Shown one piece after another: positions 27,001-42,000 of a stretch of 64,000 nucleotides of DNA. The DNA comes from Mercenaria mercenaria (Eukaryota; Mollusca; Bivalvia; Venerida; Veneridae). A program made the position numbers and the translations under genes. Location: assembly GCF_021730395.1 (NCBI RefSeq), contig NC_069379.1, positions 25,394,501 to 25,458,500 on the forward strand. The letters are read 5' to 3'. The notes below the pieces were generated by a model. That model did no database searches. It worked only from the letters and a program-made list of their open reading frames with translations, and was not told where the DNA came from. Positions within the stretch are counted from its first letter, which is position 1; each line of letters opens with the position of its first letter.

Positions 27001-30000
27001 GCGGCTTCTGCGACGTTAAACACAAAAAAAAGTGATTAAAACCCCACAGCAAGTTGGTAGTTATATTTGGGAAAAGTCCTTGTGGTTCACATTTTAAAAA
27101 AAAAACAATTTGTCAGTTGATATTTTTTTAATATTTTGGAAAAAGTTTATGAGTTTTATATAAACAATCACAATAGAATGCATTTTAACCAAAGAATATA
27201 GTGTTATTTTTTGGCAAAAGATTATGGTTTAAAACATTTGCTACTTTTTTGCGAACAGAAGTGCAAATCAGTAAAGTAGATAATTACTAAAAAATTCAGT
27301 TTCTATTGCGTCTAATGTCAAAATTTTTTTCATGTTTTCACCCACTCAAAATCTCGGGAAAAGTGCGTTTTGTTTTGTTAGAACTCGTCATTAAAAAAAC
27401 CAGAAACACCCCAAGCGTGGGAGTTGTACCCACCGCCATACTTGGGAAACACCACGTTTTAGTTGACATCTTAAAAGCCCCGAGTAAAAATTTACCGATT
27501 TCAAAGAAAAGTTTTTTCTTACATATCTACAAAAATTTGAGCAAAGTGCCAGGGGTCGCCGACAAAATTTTAAAAAAATTTTTATGGGGAAATTTTAAAA
27601 ACGGGAGTCCCCCGTCAGACGTACGGAAGGTTTTCATTAAGACAAGAATTGCACTGAACAAGTATTTTTTACTGAAAGAGTACACATGTGGGCCCCTGTA
27701 TCACTGGTTGTTTTCATTCAAACTTGAAGAAATATGGAAAAACTCATTCGAAAACTTACCTTCTGCATAAAAACTACTTTTTTCACTGGATCCGCCCATG
27801 AAAAGGGAGAAAAATCGGTTTCAAACAAGGCAATTTACGGCTGTAAACAATTTTTATTTTTTAAAAGCTTTTCCAGGGACATATGTATGATTTTGCGCAC
27901 ACGATATTTGGCACTGCTCTTGTTTTTTCCATAACAAACCCCTTTTTGTAGCATTATAGATACAAGAATCCATAGAAAATTTTTGCGTACAGTTTCCAAC
28001 CCCCCCACGCCCCCGTCAAAGTACCACAGCTTTTCTTGAGTTCATCCCTTACAAAACGCTGTTCATTTATTTAAAAACTGGAATAAAAGTTTCGAGGAAC
28101 TTTGCAATGTTCGTTTTTGGGGCTGCGCCACCAGTGCAAAAAGAAACTCAGTTTGGGAAAACTTTTTCAGTTCTTTAAAACCACCAAAAAAAAAACCAAA
28201 ACCAAAAAAAGTTTCCAAACTTTTTAAAACAATTAACTACACAACGTGCAGAATAGCAAACTACAAAATACCTTTAAAACCATTTTTTTCTGTAATTCGG
28301 GACTAAAATCAAAACAAAATGAAGTCAACGTTTTAAAAAAAAACAACCACGGATGAATACAAATAGCAAATTTTTGGCACGTGAATAAACGAGACCCTGT
28401 CCCCCTGAAAGAGCGAGAATGATAGCTATTGCAAAATACGCCACAGGGTCCCGTACTTTTAACTGAAAAATAGCTTTTATATAAGAAACCTAGCCTGGAA
28501 CCAACGACAATTCAAAAATGTTTTCCAACCGCGTGTCACATTATAACCCCGAAATTTAAGGTTTATTTGATAAAGAACAATTTCTTTTGCTACAATAACC
28601 GCGGCTAAAAATAGAAACGGAATTTCAAAGGAAAAGTTTCCAAAAAATTTCCGGTCCATAGACAATACCAGTTTGTCCTCTGGAACTTTTTCCAAAAGTG
28701 AACCTTTTCAAATATTCAGAACAAACTTAAATGTTCGCATCACAAATTGTAAGAATTTTAAAAAAGCAACCCTATGATCTAAAAAATTACGAATTTTCGA
28801 CTGCATTGTCTCGTTTTTTGTTTTTAAGCAAAGAAATAAAAAACACATGTTTTTAGCAAATTTTTTAGAAAACGATAATCACAGTGATTGGATTTCCCCC
28901 AGGGGTGGTACGGGCCCAAATTACACAATTACCCAAATTTATGAATGCTTTATAACAGCGTAATTATTGAATAACTTTAACATGTACAGTTCACGTTAAT
29001 CAAAAAAAAATATACTAAAAAAATGCTTAGCAAACAGAGTGAACAAAAATAAAGAAAATTTTAGTAAAAATTTATTTGATATTTTTTGCATGTGACCTGC
29101 CCGGGGAAACAAAGACATTATGTTTTCAAATAATATTCCCTCACGGATAATCTTCCTTTACAAATACAATATAAGATACTTTAAGTATGCAAGAGTATTT
29201 CCGGTACAATTTCGTCTGACAAAACACAATTTTCAACGGGAAACCCCAGGTCGCCCAAAGGTACAAAAGTTGCAAACTCGCTTTGCTAAGGTGCACTGAC
29301 ACGATTTCACAAATGACGCCCGTGAAAGGGGGCGCAGCGATGAACTAATACTCGCCTTTTGAAACGGCAATCGCAGACGCAATCGTCGGATAACAGATTT
29401 TGACCAAATTAAAAATTGAATTGTTTCAAGACAATCTGCTCACTTCAGCTATATTTTATTCGAGTCGCACCAAGAGAAAAAAAACATAGGCTTTTTAACC
29501 CCAAGAACCCAATCAAAAGCGATCCACACACTCGGGGAAACCTTTCTGCCTGACGTTTTTCTTTTTGTAAAGGCTTTTAAAGCTAACAGCATGATTCTGC
29601 CAAATGCGCGGGTGCACAGGCGGTCGGTCCATGCAAACCAAACGACTAGTTTGGGTTTTCTCAGGTGTGCTCAAAAATTCTGGTTATACAATATATTTAA
29701 AAAATTAAAACGGTTTCGTTTCGCCTTACATAATTTTCGCTTTTTTCTCGGCGACTAAAGTTGAAGTTTGTCTGACTTAAGTCCCCATTTTGCGAGCCTG
29801 CTGTATTCAGCGAATTTTTAGTATAACCGATGGGGATAATTTAAAGCACCTCAAAATACACTGGCTGCAGGTGACATTTTGAGATCTTTTTGGTGCTTGT
29901 TTGGTTTTTTTTTCTTTTAAAAAGTCCTGAAAACCACAGCTATTTTATACGGACTAAAACATGTGTATAAAATAAAACTACAGACACGCCCAAAAACTTT

Positions 30001-33000
30001 AAAAAGAAATCTTAAAAAACTGAATGAATTTTTAGAAAAAACTTTTAAAATTTACATATAAAACATCTTTAGTAATTTTTGTTTTTGTTTTCGTCACAAA
30101 TAATCAAAAAAGGGCAAAACATTCGTTAAAAAACGAATCATGTGAGTTAAAAAAATACGGCAGGAAAAAGGATTTTTTGAAACCAAAGCGAAATTTAAAA
30201 AAAAAAGCAAAAAAAAAGTTCTTATGGTTTTATTTAAAAATTCCTCTTGTCGCTTTCTTTTTAAATTTTTAAAAAATTTATTAGCACCACCATCGCCTTT
30301 TAGCGCTTTGATTATATTATATTATGATTTTTTTTAGATCGCGGTATGTTTTTACCTGATTTTTCGCAGAAATTTAATAATAAAACCTTTAAAAAAAGTT
30401 AAAGCAGTCACACCCCGACTCATCCGTACTCTAAATGTGTTCGTGCTCAAATAATTCGAAAGTAAAATTTATTATTTTTAAAATTGTGTTCCTGTTAACA
30501 AATTTTTAAGTTTTATGCAAAATTTATGGAAAAAAACGTTTTTTAATAACAGAAAAAAAAATAAGATGCTCAAAAAACTTCAAACACCTTTTTTAGTGTT
30601 TTTTTTTATGGATGGCCCTGGGTTAGGTTTTCTTTTCCGTTTTCCAAACAACCGAATGGTAACTAAAAAACGACCGGGAACGTAAAGTCATCACATGAAA
30701 ACAATGCATAAGGGACTGTAATGTTTTTTTAGCCAAAAAAGCGACAATACACGTTGTTTTATGTATTAACGTCTGCAAAGCCCTGGATAGTTTGTGACCT
30801 CGACCTTCGGCCTCGGCATAAGCAAACCCCCCGGGTTTTTGCGACTTTTACACACAAAAAAAGGTATATCCCACGTAAATAGCGCCGCCAATTTATCCAA
30901 CGCTTCTGCGACAAATTCTCCACAACCGTTTGAATGGAACCAAAAGAACACTGTGTTATTTTTTGGCAATAGATTATGGTTTAAAATATTTGGCAATAGA
31001 TTATGGTTTGAAACAGTTTGAAAATCCGTGGTAAACCTCAGAAAAGAAAAGAAAGGGGTTAAAGTAGAGAAAAAACAGCCACTTTTAAAGCTTAACTCAA
31101 TATTCTACGAAAGGGGGTCTCTCAAAATGAACAGAAGGTTTACACCAAGACAAAGAATTGCACGAACAATTTTGTTCTGGGAAAGTAACAATTTTGGGGT
31201 CCCGCCCGCTAGTTTTTTCAGTCAAACGGAAAAACTTATTAGAAAACTTCCCAGACACGTAAAACTTGCAAAACTTGGTTTTAAAAAAGAAGATACCTTA
31301 CACACGGGCCCTAGCTTTCGCAGAAGCGGGGGTTTTCCTACGCCGCGTGATTGAGGGTTTTTTCGCAGAAGGTGGATAATAGACCCCGGCTGACTAAATT
31401 TCGCTGTTATATTTAATTTTATTCAGTCCATCCATCGCCTAAAAGCTACAACAGAAGTACATTAACACCTGGTTGGGGAACAGTAAAAAGTTTTGTGTGC
31501 AGTAAGCAAAGGTAGTAAAGCAACGCCGTCTCACGTGCACATGTCCAAATTTTTTTTAGTTATTACGTCACTGAAGTTTTTGGGGCTCACCCCTCAAGAC
31601 TCAAAAAACTACATGACCGAAAAGAGTTAGAAGGTATGACATGTTGTTATTTTTTTGATGGGTTTAAAAAAAAAGCAAAGGCCCAAAAAACACTTCCAAG
31701 ATTTATTGAGGACAATCTTAGGTGCCCATTCTGTGAAAAAAATTTGTTTTTATGTTTTGTAGATAACAACTGAAACCGGGGAAACTCTGCTTTGTCTTTT
31801 TTTTAATGTTGTATACCTCTCTTAGCGGAGCAAATTCGAATGCACACTTTGGGTGGTTTTAAATTATCCGGTCACTTATGTTTTTGTATTTGTGTTGCAT
31901 ATAAAAAAGTTATAATGAACTACGAAAATTGCGTTTCAAACTACTGAATACTCTCAGCATACATATCTATAGGTAAAGAACGTTATGCATGTTTGACATG
32001 TATATGAGGCTTGCAAAACGGAAATTCTCATAATTTCTTTAATTTACGAAAAACGCTCGGACTTGAATTCATACACGAGTTGCAACTGTTTCAGATTTCA
32101 CATCAGAAACCTTTTAAAAAAATTTTTGTTGACGCCCGTATTAATGTCATTTTTTAAATGAAGTAAACGCTTTTCAAAAATTTTTTTAAAGGTTTTATCG
32201 TTTTTTTGCCATTTTGAAATATAAGGAAGGAAAAAATTTTTTAAAGCTTTTTTTAGAAAAGTAAAATTTAAAAAGTACAAATCTTTGAAAATTTACGATA
32301 AAATTTCAAAAATCATTTTAACCCTTAAAAGAAACTTTTATTATTACCACCTTAAATGACGTTTTCAAATTCACCTTAAATATTTTTTTTCATTATTACA
32401 CCTTAAAATCCGTTTTCATTATATACCCTCTAATACGACGTTTTTAATTTTTTAAAATACCTTTAAAATGACGTTTCTTATATCCATCTTAATAGACGTT
32501 TTCATTAAAAACCACCTTAAAATGAAAAATTTTTATTTTATACACCTTAAAAAGCACCTTAAAATGACAAATTTTTTTATACACCTAATATGAGTTTTCA
32601 TTTTATACACCTAAATGCGTTTTCATTATTACACCTAATATGACTTTTTTGTTATATCACCTAATATAAAATTTTATTAATACCACCTTAAAAGACGTTT
32701 TCATTTTATTACACCTTATAGAGTTTTTTATTTATACTACCTTTAAAATGACGTTTTTCATTTTAAACACCTTAATACACGTTTTTTATATATACACCTT
32801 TAAATGACGTTTTTTATTATAACCCCTTAATATGACTTTCATTAAATACCACCTTAATTGAAATTTTTTATTATAAACCCCCTAAAAATGACGTTTTTAT
32901 ATATATCACCTTTAAAATGACGTTTTCATTTTTTTCACCTTAATTGAATTTTTTTAGTATACCCCCTGAAAAAACTTTTTATCATATCCACCAATATGAC

Positions 33001-36000
33001 TTTTTATTTTTAACCCCTTTAAAAGACTTTTTTATTATTCAACTTAATAGGGCGTTTTCATTAATACTACCCAAAAATGTTGTTTTTTAAAAATAATACT
33101 ACCTTTTTGTACGTTTTCATTTTAATCACCTAAAATGACGTTTTCATTAAATACCACCTTAATATGACGTTTTTTTTATATACCACCTTTTAAGACGTTT
33201 TTTTAACCCCTTTATAGACGTTTTAAATTTTTCCACCTTAAATCGTTTTCATTATTACACCTAAAAGTTGTTTTTTAAAAAATGTACACCAGTGACGTTT
33301 TCATTTTAACACCTTAATATACTTTTTCAAATTAAAACCCCCTTAAAATTAAATTTTTATTAAAAAACCACCTTTAATGACTTTTTTATTAATACCACCC
33401 AAAAAGACGTTTAATTTCTACCTAATTTTCTTTTTTTTACATATCACCTTAAAGACTTTTTAAATTTTCCACCTTTATATGAAAGTTTTTTTTAAACCAC
33501 CTTTTAAAAGACGTTTTATTTTAAAAACCACTTTAATGACGTTTTTTTTATCCACCTTAAAATACGTTTTTTTAAAATACATCTTAATATGACGTTTTTA
33601 AAAACCACCTTTATATACGTTTTTAATTTTATACCCCTTAATAGACTTTTTAAAAACACCTAAAATTGTTTTAATAATATATACACCTTATTTTTGCTTT
33701 TCATTTATATACACCAATATACTTTCATTAAACCCCCTTAAAAGACGTTTTCAAAATACACCAAATAGTTTTTAAAAAAACTACCTTATTTACGTTTTTA
33801 TTTTATACACCTTAATAGACGTTTTTTTAAATACCACCTTAATATGACGTTTTTTATTAATACCGCCTTTTAAAGCGTTTTTATTATTACCACCTTTTAA
33901 AAACGTTTTTTTATAACCACCAAAAATGACGTTTTTTCAAAAACCCCCTTTAAAATAAATTTTCATAAAAACCGCCTGAATATAAAAGTTTTTACATAAC
34001 CACCTTTAAAAAACGTTTTTATTTTAAAACCCCCTTAATATGACGTTTTTATTATAACACCTAAATTTTTTTTAATTACATATACTCCTTTAAAGTGACG
34101 TTTTCATTGTAACCGCCTTAATATGACTTTTCATTTTAACATCTTTAATGACGTTTTTACATATCCATCTTGTAGCGTTTTCATTTTTAAAACCACCGTA
34201 ATGACGTTTTCATTTTAAACACCAAAAATTTGTTTTTCAATAAACTACCTTAATGTGCGTTTTCATTTTTATACCGCCTTAATATCGTTTTCATAATTAC
34301 CATCTTTGATTGACGTTTTTACTAACCATCTTAAAGAAGTTTTTTTTTAAATACCACCTTTATATACGTTTTTCTTTTATATCACCTTAAAACATTTTGA
34401 CACTTTTTTATTTTATACACCTAAAATGACTTTTCATTATATACCACCTTATATACGTTTTCATTAAATCACCTAAACATTTTTTTTACACGTTTTCATT
34501 ATATTTTATACCACCTTAAAATACGTTTTTCCTTATATACACCTAAAATTTTTTTTTAAATTTTAATATTACCTTAAGAACGCTCGCTAAAATTTCTAAT
34601 TTTTTTTTTCAAAAAAGATTTTTTATGAAAGTTTTGTATTAAAAAATAAGGTAGATGTATTTAAAAATGAAAAAAAAAACTAGGCCCACTTTGTTTCAAT
34701 TTAATTGGCCCAGATATTTTTTTTTAAAATTTTCAAAATTTCTATAACCAAAAATATTTTAGAAAGTACAAAAATCAGCAAAATTTTATATCTAAACATT
34801 TTTTAAAACGGAAAAAAAATAACGTTTGGGAAAAATGCCAGAGATTTTGGAGAAAAAGGAATACTTGTTCCAGCCCAAGGCTATTTTTTTATATTTTTGT
34901 CCATTTAAGTTGTACTTTTTCTATTTTATCGAGTTTCACATAAAAAAAATTAAACAAACTCTGCACATACCTTTGGTAATGTATACCTAATCTAAAACAA
35001 AAAGAAAATTGATAGGTCACCATATTAGATTTCGCTTAAATCAAATTACAACGAGGTGGGGTGTGGCGGGCATTTATACAACGCAGGTTGGTACGAAATA
35101 CTCTTTCAGTGTTTGAGCAAATGACTTAGAGATATATCAAATTATCAAACGGCAGATTTCTCAATAAGCAGATTTTAAGGTGTTTCTGAAGCATTTTGAT
35201 GTCATACAACGGTGAAAGTTTACGCCTTTCTCCGAACAAAACCTATAGTTTACGAATACGGATGTACGGTATGGGTACGGTGCGGGATTAGAAACAGCTG
35301 TGACTCAATGCAGAGTTCGAGCGCCGGTATAAATTACAGACTCCAGTATATGTCGGATTGAAGCAATTTGAACTAAATGTACTTTAAATGTATATATTTT
35401 GTAATCATGGTGATACTTACCCTAACATTTAGTCAGTATATTATACATATTTTACATTAAATGCATGCGAACAAACAATAATTTGCGAATTTTTGCCGTA
35501 CGCAACATTAGATAATTGCGCAGAAAACCGCTCCAACTCTATAGTGTGCTACATCGATTAGAAACACAACCAAATTGGCACGGTGTTGGGGTAAATATCG
35601 ACCCGTCCGGAAAAAACTGTAGCGAGTGCCTTTAATGTGACGTTTTCATTATATACCACCTTAATATGACGTTTTCATTATATACCACCTTAATATGACG
35701 TTTTCATTATATACTACCTAAATATGTTGTTTTAATAATATATACTACCTTATTGTGACGTTTTCATTATATATCACCTTAATATGACGTTTTCATTATA
35801 TACCACCTTAATATGACGTTTTTATTATATACCACCTTAATATGACGTTTTCATTATATACCACCTGAATATAACGTTTTTATCATATACCACCTTAATA
35901 TAACGTTTTTATTATATACCACCTTAATATGACGTTTTCATTATATACTACCTAAATATGTTGTTTTAATTATATATACTACCTTAATGTGACGTTTTCA

Positions 36001-39000
36001 TTGTAAACCGTCTTAATATTACGTTTTCATTATATACCATCTTGATATGACGTTTTCATCATATACCATCTTAATATGACGTTTTCATTATATACCACCG
36101 TTATATGACGTTTTCATTATATACTACCTAAATATGTTGTTTTAATTATATATACTACCTTAATGTGACGTTTTCATTGTATACCGCCTTAATATTACGT
36201 TTTCATTATATACCATCTTGATATGACGTTTTTATCATATACCATCTTAATATGACGTTTTCATTATATACCACCTTAATATGACGTTTTCATTATATAT
36301 CACCTTAATATGACGTTTTCATTATATACCACCTTAATATGACGTTTTCATTATATACCACCTTAATATGACGTTTTCATTATATATCACCTTAATATTT
36401 TTTTATGACGTTTTCATTATATAACACCTTAATATGACGTTTTCATTATATACCACCTTAATATGACGTTTTCATTATATATCACCTTAATTATGACGTT
36501 TTCATTATATACCACCTTAATATGACGTTTTCATTATATACCACCTTAATATGACGGTTTCATTATATATCACCTTATTATGACGGTTTCATATCAATTT
36601 TAGTGATTACATGCTGTATAGGAATTTCGTTTCAGACACCTGGTATACAGGTTTTGACAGATGTTGATCATTTTGGTTGGGCACACCCTAACTACAAACG
36701 GCAACTAAACTGTAACAATATCCGTAAGTTCTCAGTTATTTAACCCTTACCCTGCTACATTTTATAATGTACTTGTCCATCTTTCAATTAGGACAGTACC
36801 ATTTACTGTTAAAAGGGGTGCTTACCAAAAAGATACTGACTGAATGGAGAACAGTGCAGACCATGATCTGACTGCATAGATGTGCAGGCTGATCTTGATC
36901 TGCACTGCTTGCAAAGGCAGGATCAATTGCCGCCAGCAGGCTAAGGTGCGACTATGACAAACCCACATGATTTTCGGTATCGTACACTTGCGAAAAATAA
37001 AACTCATTTCAAGTTACATTGTTGCAAATATTTTCTATAACTTGACGGATTTTTATAAGAAAAAAGCTTCCTCGGCACAAAACCTCAGCCACGAATTCTC
37101 AGTGCCTTCTCTTAACCCTTCACCCAAATCCCAGTGTGTACATTACCTTTATGTTTTGTCCGTTGAAAACATTTAGAAAAGTCATGATTGGGAATGTCTG
37201 ACAGATGCTTTGTGTCGAAGAAAGCACTCATTTTCTTGTCTTCGACGCTTTTTATATTATAAAAGTCAGTAAAAATAAATTAAAGGCACAAATGTTACCC
37301 AAATCTAGCAAATTCCGCGTTTGTATGATAATAAAATGTCACGTCGGTTGGCCACCCAGTATAAACATTAATTTTCTATTCTGTAAATCAGATACAAGGT
37401 ACAAACATTAAAGTTTGTCATTGCTACTTGAAATAGACATAAGGGGACGTAATCCTAATATTAGCTATTGCGTACAAATACTGTCATGCATGTTCTGAAA
37501 TACGAAGGAAGATACCCCATGTGAATACGAGTTTGACTGTAAACGAATGAGAACTGGCAAGACAGGTTGTCACTGTATCTGCTCAGGTCGTTTCCTTTTG
37601 TTTAAAATATGGCTGACACATTTTCTGTTCTGAACATAAAATACATTTAATTTAGGAAACATTCTAACACGACTTGATTCATTTTCCTATTAAACAAAGA
37701 AGGCTGAAAGTTATGGGTTATTTAAGAAATAATGTATCTCATTTAGTGATTTGTCGCTGAATAAATCATTGTTTGGAGTTCAGATGCGATGGAATTATAT
37801 CACGAGGGCGCAGCCCGAGTGATATAGTAATACGCATCTGAACGACAATGATTTTATTCAAGAGCAAATCACTAAATGAGATATATTATTTCGATTCTAA
37901 CACGTTACCAAGGACTTTAAAGTACACCCCTGACGGCATTCATTAAATATTTGCCCGTTTTCAATCGGTTTATTTTCCAGCGCGCCGCTATGCCGTTTGA
38001 CGCTCTGACGTAAGAATTGTGACGTCATAACAGTGAATTGTTGATTGATTATTCACTGTTTGCAGCGGATCGTGTTAGAATTTACAACAATTCACTGTTC
38101 TGACGTCATAATTATTATGTCATATCGTCAAACGGTATAGCGGCGCGCTGAAAAAGAAACCAAGATAGATGAATAATGTTATATCTATTCCATTGATTTG
38201 TCGTGGAATAAATCATTGTTTGGAGTTCAGATGCAAAGGAAGGGCGCTGCCCGAGTAATAATATGAATTAAGGCACCGCCTAGCATTGGGGATTTATCTT
38301 TTATATATCCGCTTAGAAAGAAATATTCAACGCTCAAGAAAGTGAAACTTTGCTCTAAACTGTAGTTTACATTTATTGCATGACTGCGGCATTTTCCTTT
38401 GAAGTTTTGTGTTTTCTAAATTCTGGTATCGCCACGGTTAGCCGTGCTCTAAATTCCGTTGCACACAGGTATCGCTCACAGTTTTCTCTGTCTGGGATGT
38501 AGAACAATACACACAAATTAGCAAGTGTTGCTGTGATAAGGTATTAAGGTATTGAAAATGATAAGCTATTTGAAATAATTTATTACTGTATTTCTGTAGT
38601 TCTCTACGTCTTGATTTAAAACTTGAATTTTTAAATAACATAAAATATAACTGCAAAAATGATTATGATATTCTATTCAGTTTAAAAATTCAAATTACGT
38701 TTCTGGCAAAGCTTTACAATATGCTCTAGATGTTAATTTCATCGATACTTGAAACGTTTGTTGATAAAATTAGCCACGTGGGGTTTGTTTACATTCCCTA
38801 TTTCTCCAGGGTTCATGACCTCGTTAACGCCCCCCCCCCCCCCCGGCAAATTCAAAATTTTAGCAGTTAGTTTAAATTATTTTTGAAACTCTATTTCACA
38901 ACTTTTTGTTTTGAAAAACAATTACACCAATTGATAAAGAATGTTTCAATGAGTATTTATGCACTTTATAACTTTATTTTCAGTAGTTTATTTAAAATCT

Positions 39001-42000
39001 TGAAAAAGGGATCTGATGTGAAGCATGCATAATTTATATAAAAACCTGCACAGCGCCATCTACTGGCTTTTATATGGTAGTTGGGGGTTTACCATGAAAT
39101 GTTTCAAAGGGAGGCTCAAGAGGGGAAATATTTTTAAATATTTTAAATTTAAGATATTTAAAAAATGTGTTCAGTTTACTGTTTTTAATCATGCAATAAA
39201 TCAGTTAGACAATACATACGCGTGTGTTACCGGCGAGTATCATCATGCTTGGGAGAATCTCAGGGAACGTAATTTGATAGCAAACTCGCCTCTACGAGGC
39301 TCGTTTGCTACCCAAATTACGTTCCCTGAGATTCCCCCGCGCATGATGATACCAGCCGGTAACACACTTTTATGTATTATCTAACTTATACTTAGTGTCA
39401 TCATACCTCTTACAGCGAATATCATACTTTGCAAAATTTACGGAAGCCATGCCGGTGACGTCATTCAGCGTTCTCGCACTAGCTTTTAGAATTTTGTTTT
39501 GTTTGTTTGCACTCCACGCAGAAACTTGACGGTCTTTACACTTCCTTACTGTTTTAAAAGTGTTTTTCAGTTGCATGTACAATTTTCATTACGAAAAAGA
39601 AGTAAAATAATCATGTTAGCGCGGTTTACGAGTTTCTATGACTGATTCGGGGTGCTCGGATGTTCATAAAGACAACCAGTCAGCGGATTTTACATAAACC
39701 GGAACCGGAAAACATCGAAAAAATTGCCTCAGTATATGCAAATAGCAAAGAGGAATATCTATATACGGACGTTACCGTCTTGGGGATTTTCATCCCCTAT
39801 AATAATACGCATCGGAACGACAAACATTTATTTTATCCAAGAGAAAATCACTAAATGAGATATATTATTTCGATTCTAACACGTTACCAAGGATTTTTAA
39901 GCATATCCTTGCCGACGTCCATTAAAAATTTGCCAGTTTTTGTTGGTCTCTTTTCCTACGCGCCGCCATACAGTTTTACTCTATGACGTCTGAACAGTGA
40001 ATTGTTGTAAAATGGCCTTCTTTGTTATAAAGGTCACGTTAGAATTCTTGTTAAGTTTTATTTCTGATAATTACTTTCTTTAACTTTTGTTAAAGGTTTG
40101 AATATTGCTGAATATACTAGAATGGTTTGTTGAATCTACTGTTTTACAAGTTAAAGCATAGCAAAAGTTCCTTCTAGGGCAAATCTATATAAATATTGTT
40201 CATCAGTGTGTGGTACCCCAGGACTGGACGCAAAGACAAAACCATTCTTCCTTCTTGACATATATTCGTTTTTTTCCCCTGTTTAACATAATAATGTAGT
40301 GATTTGATGCGCTAACAGTCTACGTCATCGAACACAGCAAACTTGGTGGTCATTGATCATGTAATTCATGGCTATAATTTAGTAGTATCTATCCTAAATC
40401 TCGAGAGTGTGACATCCGGGATCGATGCGTGAATTTTTTTGCGCACAATGAGAGGGTCGCAATGGGGTTTGTTTTCACATATTAAACATGCATTCGAAGG
40501 TAACGATGTATGTTAACCTTTTTGGCAAATGACATGCTTGGCCTGTTTCAACAACTACACTTTTCCATCCTCGGGTTTAGTAGCCTAATGTGTGATCCGC
40601 AGAACGCGTTCAGCCAGAAAGTCGCCTCAGTTAGGAAAGAATAATTTTAACGTCAGAGGTTATTTCTAAGGTTTTTCTAACCACGCAAGTACACATAACA
40701 TTTATTTGGAAAACTGTTTCATCTGTTTTTAAGATACAAATATATGACCTGTAAAAGAAAGAGCATGTAATCAATACACACTTCACAGGAATGTGACTAT
40801 GCGAAAGCAGTTCTGAACAATTTATCTTTCTGTTGTAGACCTGATTTTAGCTTCATATGCGCTGTGTTTTTACAAGGGCAACATGTATAAACAAGACGAA
40901 AAGTGGAGGGACGGTTGTAAATACGAGTGTACATGTACAGACGCCGTCACAGGATATTACAAATGTAGATCTGTGTAAGTTGTATAATATATTCAGCAAT
41001 TGTCCAAACACACGCATGTTACCATGTCCGTAGTTATATCTATATTTGTGTAGAGGTTTCTATTTGGTATGATATTGTGCGTATTTATGGGCCGTAGGTG
41101 TAGGCACAGTATTCAGTAGTCTAGGGTTATAAAAAAAAGTTGCTGGTTTGGAGGTAGTTATGTATAGTTAAATTTGATATCAAAATACAAAATACATTAT
41201 ATAACGAATTCGGTATATCCAAGTTCATTATCCGTGTGTTTTTATATCAAATATATAGCAGAGAAATCGGGCCAGAAAAATTAGTTACTTATAATCGAGA
41301 TTTCCTTACAACCGAGTTCGTTATAAGTGAGTTTTAATATATAACGAATTTTTATCACATGTTTGACGTCGCGGGAGTGTAATGAAGCCTTTAAATATCA
41401 AAGTACTGAAAGTACAGAAAGACTGGCTACCACAAAACACTGAATGAAAACTGTGCGTGAAAAATGTTTGCAAAATCTTAGATATATATCATTGGTTTTC
41501 CATATCAAACTAAGGCAAGCATAGGGTATTGTTGTGATGAACCATCTTGATTAACTTGTGCATCCAAGTTAAAGTTCAATCGAGAAACATAGTTTATCGG
41601 ACGTAAACATGGGTTCAAAAGAGGAAACTATAGTTTACGCCCATTATCCTGTGTGTTCGCTCGACAATTTATGTTAGTATTCGATAATCCCAGTTTTTCG
41701 ACCAAGAATGTAATTATTGGATAATTTGATTGCCGAGAACCATGAACTTGGGTTTACGAGCGTGAACCATAGTTTACGAACGTGAACCTATGTTTACGTT
41801 CGAAAGACTTGGTTTCTAGAACAAAACTTTGATTTTTGGTCATTATCCTATGTTCACGAGCGTGAACCTTTGTTTACGGTCGTAAACCCATGTTCACTGT
41901 CGTAAACGTAAGTTCTTGATCGTTAAAATATGTTCACGATCGTTAACTATGGTTTACACTCGTAAACCCTGGTTTACTCCCGCAAACATAGGTTCACGCT

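Larger units (their letters stand above)
24723..32339. other. Intron 14, first part: no exon recognised, scattered repeat copies
   Basis: Noisy AT-rich DNA. It holds copies of two dispersed families (26120-26640 and 27763-28050; 26890-27260 and 30700-31020) and a third shared block (about 27600-27745 and 31110-31250). Open frames of 154 codons at 27306-27770 and 108 codons at 31028-31354 lie across these shared blocks, show no recognisable domain and lack a conserved frame between copies. Confidence 0.6.
18000..34700. other. Zone with dense indel and homopolymer noise (probable assembly-quality defect)
   Basis: From about 18.0 to 34.7 kb A, T and C runs are over- or under-extended and tandem repeats lose their register. 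The same repeat families are clean outside: the 29-bp array at 35629-36595 against 32340-34560, and the dispersed repeat at 49585-50115 against 26120-26640. Differences are mostly one- or two-base indels, not substitutions. Exon 13 inside the zone is intact, as expected if only uniquely mappable sequence was polished. Gene calls within this zone need caution. Confidence 0.75.

Noticed and set aside
27306-27770. 154-codon + strand open frame
   Set aside because: It lies in the indel-noisy zone and overlaps blocks repeated at 31110-31250 and 49585. The frame is not kept between copies and no motif is recognisable.
31028-31354. 108-codon + strand open frame
   Set aside because: It shares a repeated block with 27600-27745 in another frame. 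No domain and no splice context.
32340-36595. CRISPR-like array (29-bp repeats)
   Set aside because: The units are head-to-tail without spacers; this is a eukaryotic intronic satellite.
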